Shown: positions 1 to 9,173, numbered from the stretch's first letter. The stretch is 35,266 nt of DNA from an uncultured bacterium (GCA_903994795.1 CAJEYI010000009.1:1-35266); one strand, 5' to 3'. Numbers and translations: made by a program. The notes: generated by a model not told the origin, from the sequence alone.

Positions 1-349
1 TCGCAGGTGTCGCACAGAGCAAAATGCGTGCAGATGACTCTCTAAAATAACTGACTGTCGGTCCGACCATTTCAATTAAATAGTCCGACGTCAGCGCAAA
101 CGTATCGAAGAGTGACACGGTCATGGACGCAGACACACTATTACATGCACTCACAATACTCCGCGCGCCTCGCGCGCGAAGTATTTGTATTGCTTGAATT
201 GTAAGCTTAGAAATCTCCTCACGAGTCTTTGAGCCATACGGGGCATTTCTCGTGTCTCCGAAATACAACACGTCAATTGATGGCATTTCCTCTCGTATTG
301 CTTTCAATACCGTAAGCCCTCCCATTCCTGAATCAAAAATTCCTATCAT
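1..349 (-). CDS. murI: Glutamate racemase, N-terminal part (cut by window edge)
   Basis: Converts L-glutamate to D-glutamate for peptidoglycan in the cytoplasm. Reading the minus strand from the ATG at 349 gives MIGIFDSGMGGLTVLKAI, the classic racemase N-terminus, then GDTRNAPYG and ACNSVSAS. The latter holds the first catalytic cysteine; most family members read ACNTASA here, so the motif is slightly divergent. About 116 codons are visible and the second catalytic Cys lies outside the window. The start is 2 nt after the murD stop, so murD-murI are almost certainly co-transcribed. An AGGA lies 8 nt before the ATG but is part of the murD 3' end, so it may be chance. A short GC palindrome near 159-181 falls inside the gene. 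The identification is firm; the protein is incomplete only because of the window edge. Confidence 0.93.
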   Translation of the reverse strand, partial: MIGIFDSGMGGLTVLKAIREEMPSIDVLYFGDTRNAPYGSKTREEISKLTIQAIQILRARGARSIVSACNSVSASMTVSLFDTFALTSDYLIEMVGPTVSYFRESSARILLCATPA

Positions 350-351
350 GA

Positions 352-1710
352 TTACATTCCTGTAACGAGCGCAGTGAATTGATCGCCACGATCGTATTCA
401 TTTGTGAACATGCCGAAAGATGCAAAAGCCGGACTGAAGAGTATTACATCTCCACTATCTGCATGAGCTCGAGCATCAGCAAACGCCATGGCAAGATTTT
501 CGAACACCTCTGCATTTGGGAGTTCCTCTCGAATCCTCTCTGTCCCTGAACCTGCGAGCAGAATTACACGCTTCACAGTCTCCGGAATCTCTGCAAGTAA
601 TTCACTCATGTCGAGTCCTTTATCTGCTCCTCCCATTATTAAAATCGTATTCGTTCCTGAGCTATTCTTTTCACCAACTTTTGGCGTTCCATTACCAACC
701 TCTGAAACACCGCGCAACGCGGCGATAGTTGCAATTGGTGTCGTTGAATTAGTGTCATTATAGAAACGCACACCCTCGACAGTGCGGACGAGTTCTAACC
801 GTCCTGGTGCTCCAGGAAAAGACTCGAGAGCTTTGCGGGAGACTTCATCCGGAATGCCTTGTGCGCGAGCGGTAGCGAGCGCAAGCCCTGCATTGTACCT
901 ATTGTGTGCACCCGGAATTAGCAACTTCCAGTCAGTTGGAAAGTCTTCTTCCCCGGCAATCACAATTTGTGAACGTATTCGATCACCATACTTTTCCTGG
1001 ATGAGTCCCGCAACCTGTGTGCCTACTACGAGCACATCTGCAGGTTTCTGATGTAGAAATATCTGTGCCTTGTCTTCGAGATACACATCCATATCGTCGT
1101 GATAATAATTCATATGGTCACGATAGAGATTCGTGAACACTGCAACCGAAGGACTTATCTCCGCCTCCCCAAAACCCTGGAGCTGCCACGAATCCAATTC
1201 GAAAAGCCCGGTATGGGCTGGGGTAGCATCAGGAAGCAGGGCAAGTGTAGACACGCCGCGCACGTTTCCACCGAGCACATATTTCTTCCCAGTTTCTTTA
1301 TATATTGCTTCAATCATATAAGTGACTGTGGACTTCCCTCGCGTACCAGTCACACCTGTGATTGGAATACCTGCAAGTTCCGTAAAGAGCGACGCACTCA
1401 TTTTTATCTCCGCTCCTGTATCCCTCGCTTCTTGTATGTATTTAGAATCTAACGGAATACCCGCTGCCTTTAAAATAAAATCGCGACCTCGAAAATCTTC
1501 AAGTCGATGCTCTCCTAGTGTGTAGGTTATGTTTGAAAATGACTTCAATTCTTCGAGCGATGTTGCGAGCTGCTCTTCAGTCTTCAAGTCAGTCACCAGC
1601 ACCTCGGCTCCCTGTGAAGCTACATACTTCGTATCTCCGAGTCCTCTTCCGAGCAGCCCGAGCCCCATAACGGTCCATTTTTTGCCTTCAAAGTAGTCCT
1701 GCGCATTCAT
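352..1710 (-). CDS. murD: UDP-N-acetylmuramoylalanine--D-glutamate ligase
   Basis: Cytoplasmic Mur ligase that adds D-Glu to UDP-MurNAc-L-Ala using ATP. It is 452 aa, the usual family length. An N-terminal Rossmann-like domain (residues 12-40, VMGLGLLGRG) is followed by the ATP-binding P-loop GVTGTRGKST at about 119-128. Then come LELDSWQLQ (the counterpart of ELSSFQL), NLYRDHMNYY (counterpart of the N-x-x-x-DH motif) and NDTNSTTPIATIAAL (counterpart of NDSKATN), then a C-terminal domain with ILLAGSG. GTRGKST in place of GTNGKST and the Trp in the Ser-rich motif are unusual but keep the key Lys/Ser/Thr. The D-Glu product of the adjacent murI is its substrate. No SD precedes the ATG. MurC or MurE would be the alternatives, but the motif set and the murI linkage favour MurD. 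Confidence 0.92.
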   Translation of the reverse strand: MNAQDYFEGKKWTVMGLGLLGRGLGDTKYVASQGAEVLVTDLKTEEQLATSLEELKSFSNITYTLGEHRLEDFRGRDFILKAAGIPLDSKYIQEARDTGAEIKMSASLFTELAGIPITGVTGTRGKSTVTYMIEAIYKETGKKYVLGGNVRGVSTLALLPDATPAHTGLFELDSWQLQGFGEAEISPSVAVFTNLYRDHMNYYHDDMDVYLEDKAQIFLHQKPADVLVVGTQVAGLIQEKYGDRIRSQIVIAGEEDFPTDWKLLIPGAHNRYNAGLALATARAQGIPDEVSRKALESFPGAPGRLELVRTVEGVRFYNDTNSTTPIATIAALRGVSEVGNGTPKVGEKNSSGTNTILIMGGADKGLDMSELLAEIPETVKRVILLAGSGTERIREELPNAEVFENLAMAFADARAHADSGDVILFSPAFASFGMFTNEYDRGDQFTALVTGM

Positions 1711-1747
1711 CTCTCTATTCTAGCGCGAAGCACGTCTGAGGTATATA

Positions 1748-2296
1748 TCAAGGAATTTGTTTATTTCCTGTGCAGGATGTTGTGGCCTGAGTATCTGTGT
1801 GCTGAAGGGTGTTTGTTGTTTTAGAAATAAGAATGAGTTCAAATGGACTACTCATGCCCGGGATCGTTGCGCACGAGGTTGCGCGCGCTTGGTGTTGGAT
1901 CGTGATTAGCCGAGCTCCATTTCCGTCTTGCACACCCACCAGTGCCACGTCGAAACCCTTGGCCTGATGTGGCCCATCAAATATTCCTAGTACTTCATTT
2001 TTTGCAAAATCTACCTGTGGCAGTGCCGGGACATTTTTATCTCCATATATAAGTGTCCAAAGTGCTGATAAATCAGTTCGCGAGGTTATGCGATAGTTTG
2101 TTTGGGTCATTATGGAAACTGCATCAGGCCCTTTTATTAGGACGGTAAAAGGTACGGTCGTCGTGCCGACTTTTTGCGAAGCATTTAGACTGCTTATCAT
2201 ATCGGACTGAAGAGAGCTTGGCCCAAAGAAAAATAGGAGTGCGCCCACTGCAATAGCAGTCACGGTGATTCCAGCAACTAATAAAAGATCGCGCAT
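1748..2296 (-). CDS. Membrane-anchored PrcB-like domain protein
   Basis: 182 aa protein of unknown function. One hydrophobic segment at residues 4-26 (LLLVAGITVTAIAVGALLFF) should anchor it in the membrane with the rest outside. The soluble part contains VDFAKNEVLGIFDGPHQAKG followed by strand-rich sequence and two cysteines (ATSCATIPG, TTSCTGN). This resembles the PrcB C-terminal domain (family first named for a treponemal protease-complex subunit), where a D-F/Y-x-x-x-x-V-L-x-x-F-x-G core is typical. The start was set at ATG 2296 rather than the adjacent GTG 2299; no SD is seen. It lies 37 nt upstream of murD on the same strand and may share its transcript. The domain call is by pattern only. 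Confidence 0.6.
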   Translation of the reverse strand: MRDLLLVAGITVTAIAVGALLFFFGPSSLQSDMISSLNASQKVGTTTVPFTVLIKGPDAVSIMTQTNYRITSRTDLSALWTLIYGDKNVPALPQVDFAKNEVLGIFDGPHQAKGFDVALVGVQDGNGARLITIQHQARATSCATIPGMSSPFELILISKTTNTLQHTDTQATTSCTGNKQIP

Positions 2297-2371
2297 CACT
2301 ATTAGTATATACCCACATCACTCTCCTAAAGTGCACCCACGTTGTTCTTATTGAATTACGAACAATAATTG

Positions 2372-2444
2372 TGCAAGCGGTAGGGGTCGAACCTACGACC
2401 GCCCGAGTATCAGTCGGGTGCTCTACCAACTGAGCTACGCTTGC
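2372..2444 (-). tRNA. tRNA-Ile (anticodon GAU)
   Basis: The minus strand folds into a full cloverleaf of 73 nt. The acceptor GCAAGCG pairs with CGCTTGC, and the discriminator is A. The D arm is GCTC..GAGC with GTTGGTA in the loop. The anticodon stem CCCGA/TCGGG closes the loop CTGATAC, which reads GAU after U33. The T arm is GTAGG-TTCGACC-CCTAC. CCA is not encoded. It lies about 470 nt downstream of the 16S 3' region on the same strand, the place of the spacer tRNA in a classical rRNA operon, but no tRNA-Ala or 23S follows. Confidence 0.97.
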
Positions 2445-2588
2445 ATAGCGAGGAAAGAAAAAAATAGACAAAGGAGTTTCTTTGTATATTTTCTTCTGCC
2501 CCGAGCGTCGCAAACGTATGTCTTCATACGATTGCGGCTGGTATATCGATAGTACCAAATCTGAGCTTCTAAGCAACCTTTTCCTAAA

Positions 2589-2636
2589 CGACCAAAGCGC
2601 ATAATTTTTCCGAAGAAAAATTATGCGCTTTGGTCG
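2589..2636. repeat. Perfect 22-bp inverted repeat with a UUCG tetraloop (minus strand)
   Basis: Two 22-nt arms (2589-2610 and 2615-2636) are exact reverse complements around a 4-nt loop. Read on the minus strand the loop is C(UUCG)G, an exceptionally stable tetraloop. It sits between the 16S processing stem and tRNA-Ile. No clean U-run follows it on the minus strand (the next bases are TTTAGG), so it may be a processing or stability hairpin rather than a terminator. A second, weaker hairpin at about 2468-2485 is followed by a T-rich run on the minus strand and could terminate or attenuate before tRNA-Ile. Confidence 0.8.
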
Positions 2637-2689
2637 CGACATACTACGTAGTTCAAATTAGAATGAAAACCATTTGAAGAAAGCGTACT

Positions 2690-2707
2690 CTTGTGTTCCG
2701 CCTATTC
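2690..2707 (-). other. 3' arm of the pre-16S processing stem
   Basis: This 18-nt segment is the exact reverse complement of 4368-4385 just upstream of the 16S 5' end. In the transcript the two arms would close the 16S precursor into a loop, the usual substrate for RNase III-type processing. It lies about 215 nt beyond helix 45, much farther than usual, so the precursor carries a long extra 3' segment. Confidence 0.8.
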
Positions 2708-2800
2708 AACTATGCGATCGTCAATTGAGCGATCCCATAGTACCGGTGCGTTTTTCCGGCGTCCGTGCATTATTTAGAGATAAATGCCATTTCTCCTGTC

Positions 2801-2868
2801 GTGTGTGGAATGTTGAAGACTAAGATCGGAGGCGAACCTCTTCAGATAATCTTCAACATTCCACACAC
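2801..2868 (-). other. Long hairpin downstream of 16S helix 45
   Basis: Perfect 19-bp arms (2801-2819 and 2850-2868) enclose an inner hairpin GAGG-UUCG-CCUC (2829-2840 on the plus strand). The only CCUCC in the interval between helix 45 and the processing stem is here, and it is largely paired. A further imperfect hairpin lies at about 2708-2740 next to the processing stem. Whether this RNA is trimmed away, belongs to the mature 16S tail, or is part of an intron-like insertion cannot be told from sequence alone. Confidence 0.75.
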
Positions 2869-2909
2869 GAACAGATCGACAAGAGTGTTATTTCTAACAT
2901 CTCGGTTCC

Positions 2910-4366
<1,457 letters not shown>

Positions 4367-4367
4367 A

Positions 4368-4385
4368 GAATAGGCGGAACACAAG
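4368..4385 (-). other. 5' arm of the pre-16S processing stem
   Basis: Exact reverse complement (18 nt) of 2690-2707, directly upstream of the mature 16S 5' end. Further upstream in the transcript, around 4425-4445, the minus strand reads TGTCCCTCGACAACT, which faintly resembles a boxA antitermination element; that part is uncertain. Confidence 0.75.
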
Positions 4386-4548
4386 AAAATATTTTCTTCT
4401 TGGTTTTCGTCTAATTTAGAACTATGTAGTTGTCGAGGGACATTCTCCTAAATGCGAAGCTTTGCTTATCGATTGCTCGGAGCAAAGCGACTGGCAGTTA
4501 GATAGAGAAAACAAAACCCCAGCCCCTGTTACGGGGCAGGTATTTACT

Positions 4549-4577
4549 ATACTACGCGGTCATCTAAGCGCCGTCAA
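4549..4577 (-). promoter_or_regulatory. Sigma-70-type promoter of the 16S gene
   Basis: On the minus strand the -35 TTGACG (4572-4577) and -10 TAGTAT (4549-4554) are separated by exactly 17 nt. Transcription would start near 4542 and give a leader of about 170 nt before the mature 16S. It lies just downstream of the 4605-4636 terminator, which insulates it from the element upstream. Confidence 0.8.
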
Positions 4578-4604
4578 GCCTTTCATGGATAGGCTGTATA
4601 TAGA

Positions 4605-4636
4605 CGAAAAAACCAGCCTTTTTGCTGGTTTTTTCG
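4605..4636. terminator. Bidirectional intrinsic terminator
   Basis: A perfect 13-bp inverted repeat (4605-4617 / 4624-4636) with core ACCAGC/GCTGGT and A/T runs on both sides, so T-runs follow the GC stem on either strand. On the minus strand it ends transcripts arriving from the tRNA-like element and separates them from the 16S promoter. Confidence 0.85.
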
Positions 4637-4716
4637 CTAGTCCCACATTATTGGTGTGGATCGGTATTGTCATTTTCTATTCTAGAGGAACATGTTTTCT
4701 ATATCAACACTTTCTT

Positions 4717-4815
4717 AGCCGGTGGAGGGAATCGAATCTGTGGGGCATGGGATGCCCCACAGACCTGAAAGGTCGGGTAGGTTGACAATACCGATCCCAC
4801 AACCTTGTCACCGGC
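4717..4815 (-). other. tRNA-like or degenerate tRNA element with an internal palindrome
   Basis: The minus-strand ends pair as a 7-bp acceptor (GCCGGTG with CACCGGC), and a T-loop-like TTCGATTCCCTCC precedes the 3' arm, as in a tRNA. But the 5' half of a T stem is missing, the D arm is not canonical, and the length is about 98 nt. The interior holds a perfect 11-bp-arm palindrome (4738-4762, CTGTGGGGCAT..ATGCCCCACAG) and a small hairpin GACCTTTCAGGTC. A further 14-nt inverted repeat links 4659-4672 to 4783-4796, so the element can also pair with its downstream flank. It could be a pseudo-tRNA broken by palindrome insertion, an unusual tRNA, or another structured RNA. No amino acid is assigned. 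Confidence 0.35.
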
Positions 4816-4965
4816 CTTACGAGTGTAACTTTTTAGTGCTGAAGAAATCTTGAATTAGTTCTAAAATATTTCTGAGTTTTCGTAGCAAAACGTTTTAAGT
4901 TTTCCACAAGTTGTGAATGATGCTCTTCGGATGTAAAATAGAGGAAGCCGTCAAGCTTAGCCTTT

Positions 4966-5670
4966 GTGATTTCCCTACTCAAAAATAAACGTGAATACGT
5001 AGTTGTCTCCGTGGGCGGATCTCTTATCGTTCCTGATGAAATCGACACAGTTTTTCTTAAAAATTTCCATACGCTAATTATGAAAAAGATAGATTCAAAT
5101 CTATCTTTTTTCATTATCACTGGAGGAGGTAAAACAGCGCGCAGATATCAAGATGCTGCAGCTGCGGTTCATGGAGATACTGATCGAGAAGACCTCGACT
5201 GGCTAGGTATTCACTCAACACGCTTAAACGCACACCTAATGCGTACACTTTTCTCAGAACAGGCCCAAGCTCGTATTGTGAAAAACCCAACTAAAAAAGT
5301 CGGGGGCAAAGATACTGTGGTAATCGGTGCAGGATGGAAGCCAGGATGGTCTACAGACTACTGCGCAGTTCTTGCTGCTAAAGAGTTGGGGGCAAAAAAG
5401 TTGGTGAACCTTTCAAACATTGACTATGTATATGACAAAGACCCCCGAAAGTTCCCTGACGCGGTGAAGATTGAGAAAACTAACTGGGCAGACTTTAGAA
5501 AACTTATTCCTGACCACTGGGATCCAGGACTCTCTTCCCCATTTGACCCTATTGCAGCAAAAGAAGCGCAAGCACTTGGTCTAGAGGTAGCTATTATAAA
5601 TGGAAAGAAGCTAGAAGAATTTGAAAAGTACCTTTCCGGTGAAGAATTTATCGGTTCGATAATTAAGTAG
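4966..5670 (+). CDS. pyrH: Uridylate kinase, archaeal-type
   Basis: Amino-acid-kinase fold enzyme expected to phosphorylate UMP to UDP in the cytoplasm. Motifs: VVSVGGSLIVP (residues 13-23), ITGGGKTARRY, LGIHSTRLNA, GAGWKPGWSTDYCAVLAAKE, LSNIDYVYDKDP and SPFDPIAAKEA. The GGSLIVP, GxxxTRxNA and DPxAAK patterns match the archaeal UMP kinase branch better than the usual bacterial PyrH. It is 234 aa, about family length. The start is GTG at 4966: the frame is open back to the TAG at 4939-4941 but contains no ATG, and no well-spaced SD is seen. The gene overlaps the convergent NUDIX gene by 8 nt at the 3' ends. Other amino-acid kinases are less likely given the UMPK motifs. Confidence 0.85.
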   Translation: MISLLKNKREYVVVSVGGSLIVPDEIDTVFLKNFHTLIMKKIDSNLSFFIITGGGKTARRYQDAAAAVHGDTDREDLDWLGIHSTRLNAHLMRTLFSEQAQARIVKNPTKKVGGKDTVVIGAGWKPGWSTDYCAVLAAKELGAKKLVNLSNIDYVYDKDPRKFPDAVKIEKTNWADFRKLIPDHWDPGLSSPFDPIAAKEAQALGLEVAIINGKKLEEFEKYLSGEEFIGSIIK

Positions 5671-6124
5671 CGAGCTCGTTGAGTGCTTCGGTTGCGTAAT
5701 ATTTAATACGTTCACTTACTTCGCAGCCTGGGCCATCAAGATCAGCCTTAGTGAACCAGCGAATTTCATCACTTATTTCAGTATCTCCTTGCGCAACATT
5801 CCTAGAGTCCGTAGTAGCAAAGAATTCAAATGAAATATGCTCATGCGTATCGCTTACTCGATGACGATTCATAAACCTAGGCAGTAGAAGTTCTTTTTCC
5901 CTGGAATCAAATTGCTCGTTCACTTTTCCACACAATTTCACATCTAAACCAACCTCTTCTTTTGCTTCTCTGACCGCCGCTTCTTCTGGCTCTTCATCTA
6001 ACTCTATATGGCCTCCAGGTGGAAGCCATACTTTGTATTTATCGTGGAGACGTAATAGTACAGCATCCCCATTTACTATAAAAACGTTTGCAGTGAAGTC
6101 TATTTTCTCGTGTATGTGAGCCAT
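5663..6124 (-). CDS. NUDIX hydrolase
   Basis: 153 aa with a complete NUDIX box: G-x5-E-x7-REAKEEVGL starting at GGHIELDEEPEEAAVREA (about residue 37). It hydrolyses a nucleoside diphosphate linked to another moiety; the substrate cannot be told. It starts 24 nt after the upstream P-loop kinase and may share that operon, but the minus strand also reads TATAAT exactly 6 nt before the ATG, suggesting an internal promoter giving a leaderless mRNA. No SD. The 3' end overlaps pyrH tail to tail by 8 nt. Confidence 0.88.
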   Translation of the reverse strand: MAHIHEKIDFTANVFIVNGDAVLLRLHDKYKVWLPPGGHIELDEEPEEAAVREAKEEVGLDVKLCGKVNEQFDSREKELLLPRFMNRHRVSDTHEHISFEFFATTDSRNVAQGDTEISDEIRWFTKADLDGPGCEVSERIKYYATEALNELAT

Positions 6125-6148
6125 TACGAAATTATATCAGCGATCTAC

Positions 6149-6706
6149 CTAATTGCCGAAGATTGGGAGCGCATCTATTTGTGCAAGAAGTTCTTCAAGA
6201 GTTCCATTATTTTCTATATGAAAATCTGCCACATCAACAACAGCTCGAACATTATTATCACGAGAAATATCTCCTCCACCATCATCTTCAATTGCTGATT
6301 GTTTTTTAAAATCTTCAAAATCGCCTTCATCTTTTGCTCCTTCATTGCGTAACTTAGTCCGATCAAATCGCTTCTCAAGTGAAGCATCGATGCCTATAAT
6401 TTTTCCTCCTATACTTCGTACAAAATTCGCCTCGCTTTGTCGATGAAGGGCTTCAAAAATTGCATCCTTGGGTTTGTCTAAGAGATATTTCTCATGATAG
6501 TTCTTTTCAGCGATACCGCCTGGGTATTCTATCTGAAGGCGTGTTGCCATTGGTGAAAGGAAATCACGTGTTTTAGGATTTCCCTCCTTTTCAACTAATT
6601 CACCAAGCAATTTTGAACTTGAATACTGGACAAAGCCTTTGGATTTAAGGTATTCGACTACTGTTCCCTTTCCTGAGCCAATTGTTCCAGCAATACCGAT
6701 GATCAT
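6149..6706 (-). CDS. P-loop (deoxy)nucleotide/dephospho-CoA kinase-like protein
   Basis: 185 aa from ATG 6706. The N-terminus MIIGIAGTIGSGKGTVVEYL holds a Walker A loop (GTIGSGKGT). The remaining sequence (SSSKLLGELVEKEG, IIGIDASLEKRFDR, then NNGTLEELLAQID) is like AAA_18 / dephospho-CoA kinase or dNMP kinase relatives. A VDVADFHIENNGTLEEL ending is typical of CoaE-like folds. The exact substrate is unknown. The start lies 1 nt after the secF stop (TAAT-ATG), so the pair is probably translationally coupled. An upstream in-frame extension to 6811 runs into secF and is rejected. Confidence 0.7.
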   Translation of the reverse strand: MIIGIAGTIGSGKGTVVEYLKSKGFVQYSSSKLLGELVEKEGNPKTRDFLSPMATRLQIEYPGGIAEKNYHEKYLLDKPKDAIFEALHRQSEANFVRSIGGKIIGIDASLEKRFDRTKLRNEGAKDEGDFEDFKKQSAIEDDGGGDISRDNNVRAVVDVADFHIENNGTLEELLAQIDALPIFGN

Positions 6707-6707
6707 A

Positions 6708-7640
6708 TTATTTCTTAGACTTCTTTTGAGCTGGAACGTTGAGTGCGCGATTTGCGAGCACAACGAGGAATGGAGCCGCAAGAAGGATTGACGAGTACGT
6801 ACCCGCAACAACTCCTACAAGGAGCACAACAGCAAAGTTCACTGTTGCGACTGGTCCGATGAATGCAAGCGCGAGAAGCGCGAGCACTACTGTGAGCGAC
6901 GTATTGATTGATCGTCCAAGCGTCTCTGTGATGGACTTTCCAACGAGCTTATCGAATGGTTCGTTTATATGCGCGTGTGCATTGTGACCAAGGTGTTCTC
7001 GTACGCGGTCGAAGATCACAATAGTGTCGTTCACCGAGTATCCGAGGATGGCAAGGAGCGCAACTACAAAGAGTGAGTCTACTTGTGCCCCTGTGAAGTG
7101 ACAAATGAGTGCATAGAAGCCTGTTGGGACAATGATGTCATGCACGAGGATGAGCACGACTGCAAAACCATAGTTCCAAGAAGAAACTGGCTTAGAGACG
7201 CGACGGAATGCCCAGGCGATGTAGAGCACAATAGCTGCAATCACTGCTCCAATTGCCCAGATGGCTTTCTGTCCAAGCTCAGTACCGAGTGATGGGCCGA
7301 TCGAGGTAAATCGATTCTCTGTTACGGGAGTAGCTCCATCACTTGAGAGAACTGCGAGCACTTTAGCATGCTCTGCTGGTGTAAGTGTGCGGGCACGAAG
7401 CGTCACACCATTTGTGCCACTTTCACGAAGAGAAATTTCTCCAAGTCCTAGAGGAGCAAGTGACTGTTCAAGCGTTTTAATATCTGAATGAGTAGCACCT
7501 GTGTATGAAACTTCCACAAGTGAACCTCCAGTGAAATCAATTGAGAGCGGGAGTCCGAAGATTGCGATTGAGCCAATGGCAATAGCTAGAATGATTCCAG
7601 TAATCGTGAAGAAGATTGTGCGGTGTTTTACGATATACAT
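6708..7640 (-). CDS. secF: Protein translocase subunit SecF
   Basis: Inner-membrane partner of SecD; uses the proton gradient to help pull secreted proteins through SecYEG. 310 aa. The N-terminal TM helix is followed by LSIDFTGGSLVEVSYTG (residues about 32-48, the SecF signature), a small periplasmic domain, and a five-helix C-terminal bundle with LGYSVNDTIVIFDRVREHL, the conserved RND-type motif. It starts 1 nt after secD. No SD is seen. Confidence 0.95.
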   Translation of the reverse strand: MYIVKHRTIFFTITGIILAIAIGSIAIFGLPLSIDFTGGSLVEVSYTGATHSDIKTLEQSLAPLGLGEISLRESGTNGVTLRARTLTPAEHAKVLAVLSSDGATPVTENRFTSIGPSLGTELGQKAIWAIGAVIAAIVLYIAWAFRRVSKPVSSWNYGFAVVLILVHDIIVPTGFYALICHFTGAQVDSLFVVALLAILGYSVNDTIVIFDRVREHLGHNAHAHINEPFDKLVGKSITETLGRSINTSLTVVLALLALAFIGPVATVNFAVVLLVGVVAGTYSSILLAAPFLVVLANRALNVPAQKKSKK

Positions 7641-7641
7641 A

Positions 7642-9006
7642 TTAGCTTTTGTTAGTATTCTTCTGGTCAGGAATATTCTTCATGCTCATTCCCCCACTTC
7701 CTAGAAGGAAGCGCCATGCGCCAGTAGTTTTCTCAGGAAGTACGGCGAGCAAGAACACTCGTGAGATTCCAACTGCAGAGATAAGTGAAGCAATAACACC
7801 GAATCCGAAGACGAGTGCAAATCCCTGCACAATTGAGGTGCCGAGCCAAAAGAGGATGATGGAAGAGATGAGCATCGTGAGGTGACCGTCTCGAATTGCG
7901 GGCCATGCACGACCGAAACCAATAGTAACTGCTTCATGAGCGCCTTTGCCAGAGCGAAGCTCTTCTTTGAAGCGCTCAAAGATCAGCACATTCGCATCCA
8001 CCGCGAGTCCAATAGAGAGAATGAATCCTGCAATTCCAGATGCAGTTAGTGTGACAGGTACGAATTTAATAACAGCAATAGTGATAAGTAAGTAGATCAC
8101 GAGTGCAACAGCAGAAATGAGACCTGGAAGTCGGTACCAGATGATCATGAAGAGTGCGACAAGCAAGAACCCAATAATGCTTGCAATCATTCCCGCGTGA
8201 AGTGCAGTTGTTCCGAGAGTTGGACCAATTGTGTCGCTTGACTCAAGTGTGATTGGCACAGGAAGTGCGCCAAAGTTTAGGTTCTGCACCAAGCTTCGAG
8301 CCTGCTCTGGAGTGAAGTGTCCAGTGATTTGTGCTGTTCCTCCTGGAATTGCTTCTTGAATAGTTGGAGCTTCGATAAGTTGCCCATCGAGGAAGATTGC
8401 GAGGGTGCGTCCAACGTTTTCACTTGTTATTTTTTCAAAAAGTTTCGCACCTGCGTCGTTAAATGTAAGAGTTACAACTGGAGAGTTTGCAACTGCCGAG
8501 CCAGTACCACTGCTAAATTGTAGCGCTGCGCTCTTGAGATATGCACCTGTAAGACCTGTTAGAATGTAGTTCTCTGGTGTCGTAGAAGCGGTCGTTGACG
8601 CTACTGCAGGAGTGCTTGTACCAACGAGCTCGAAGTCGAGAACAGGGGTCTGCCCAATAGCATTTACAGCTGCCTGCACATTTGTCACACCAGGAAGTTC
8701 CACAAGGAGCCGGTCTTCTTTCTGACCTGAAGCTGCATTTGCAGACTCAAGCTGTACGAGTGGCTCTGCAACTCCAAAGAGGTTCACGCGACGATCGATG
8801 ACATCACGAAGTGAGTTAAGTGCACCAGTCTTATCCCCTGTTGCTTTCGAAGTATCTGCTTTGTATATAAGCTCTGTACCACCAGCAAGATCGAGACCGA
8901 GCTTTGGTGCGTAGTGAGACTTAGGAGCGTTTGTGGATAACACGAACCAACCGAGAAGTCCGGCTAGGATAAGAACGATAATTGCTTGGAATATTCTGCG
9001 AGCCAT
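7642..9006 (-). CDS. secD: Protein translocase subunit SecD
   Basis: Inner-membrane SecDF component, 454 aa, somewhat short for the family because the periplasmic head is reduced. N-terminal TM (residues 5-25), LGLDLAGGTELIYKAD signature, INRRV-like VIDRRVNLFGVAEP, and the C-terminal membrane bundle with LSIGLAVDANVLIFERFKEE, which carries the conserved Asp of the proton path. It leads a tight unit: secD, secF (1 nt gap), P-loop kinase (1 nt gap), NUDIX. The promoter is at 9036-9063. No SD upstream (TATATATACGTAATTTATG). Confidence 0.95.
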   Translation of the reverse strand: MARRIFQAIIVLILAGLLGWFVLSTNAPKSHYAPKLGLDLAGGTELIYKADTSKATGDKTGALNSLRDVIDRRVNLFGVAEPLVQLESANAASGQKEDRLLVELPGVTNVQAAVNAIGQTPVLDFELVGTSTPAVASTTASTTPENYILTGLTGAYLKSAALQFSSGTGSAVANSPVVTLTFNDAGAKLFEKITSENVGRTLAIFLDGQLIEAPTIQEAIPGGTAQITGHFTPEQARSLVQNLNFGALPVPITLESSDTIGPTLGTTALHAGMIASIIGFLLVALFMIIWYRLPGLISAVALVIYLLITIAVIKFVPVTLTASGIAGFILSIGLAVDANVLIFERFKEELRSGKGAHEAVTIGFGRAWPAIRDGHLTMLISSIILFWLGTSIVQGFALVFGFGVIASLISAVGISRVFLLAVLPEKTTGAWRFLLGSGGMSMKNIPDQKNTNKS

Positions 9007-9035
9007 AAATTACGTATATATAAGGATGTATCACT

Positions 9036-9063
9036 AGTGTACGGATTTTTGGGTTTTTCGCAA
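9036..9063 (-). promoter_or_regulatory. Probable secD promoter
   Basis: On the minus strand -35 TTGCGA (9058-9063) and -10 TACACT (9036-9041) are 16 nt apart, giving a 5' UTR of about 25 nt before the secD ATG at 9006. Confidence 0.55.
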
Positions 9064-9095
9064 ATCGACTGATTTTTTAATATTTAAAGAATGAA

Positions 9096-9125
9096 CTCCC
9101 GCATCGCCATGAGGCAACGCGGGAG
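9096..9125 (-). terminator. Terminator-like hairpin after the GC-rich orphan gene
   Basis: CTCCCGC..GCGGGAG arms with an inner GCC/GGC pair form a GC stem. On the minus strand it is followed by TTCATTCTTT. It lies about 50 nt beyond the stop of the gene at 9174-9887, separated by a second small hairpin (GGGTCTCTCAGACCC). Confidence 0.6.
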
Positions 9126-9173
9126 CCAAAAATGCAAGGACAAAGTCCAAAGGGTCTGAGAGACCCGAGGGGC

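Noticed and set aside
2826-2842. CCUCC in the 3' region of the 16S transcript as the true anti-SD
   Set aside because: It is within GAGG-UUCG-CCUC inside a 19-bp hairpin and about 85 nt beyond helix 45; no splice signals place it next to helix 45. Kept only as an alternative in the main finding.
4462-4785. Plus-strand frame of 107 codons
   Set aside because: It runs across the 16S promoter, the bidirectional terminator and the tRNA-like element; no protein character.
6707-6811. N-terminal extension of the P-loop kinase
   Set aside because: Lies wholly within secF in another frame; the MIIGIAGTIGSGKG start is the natural N-terminus.
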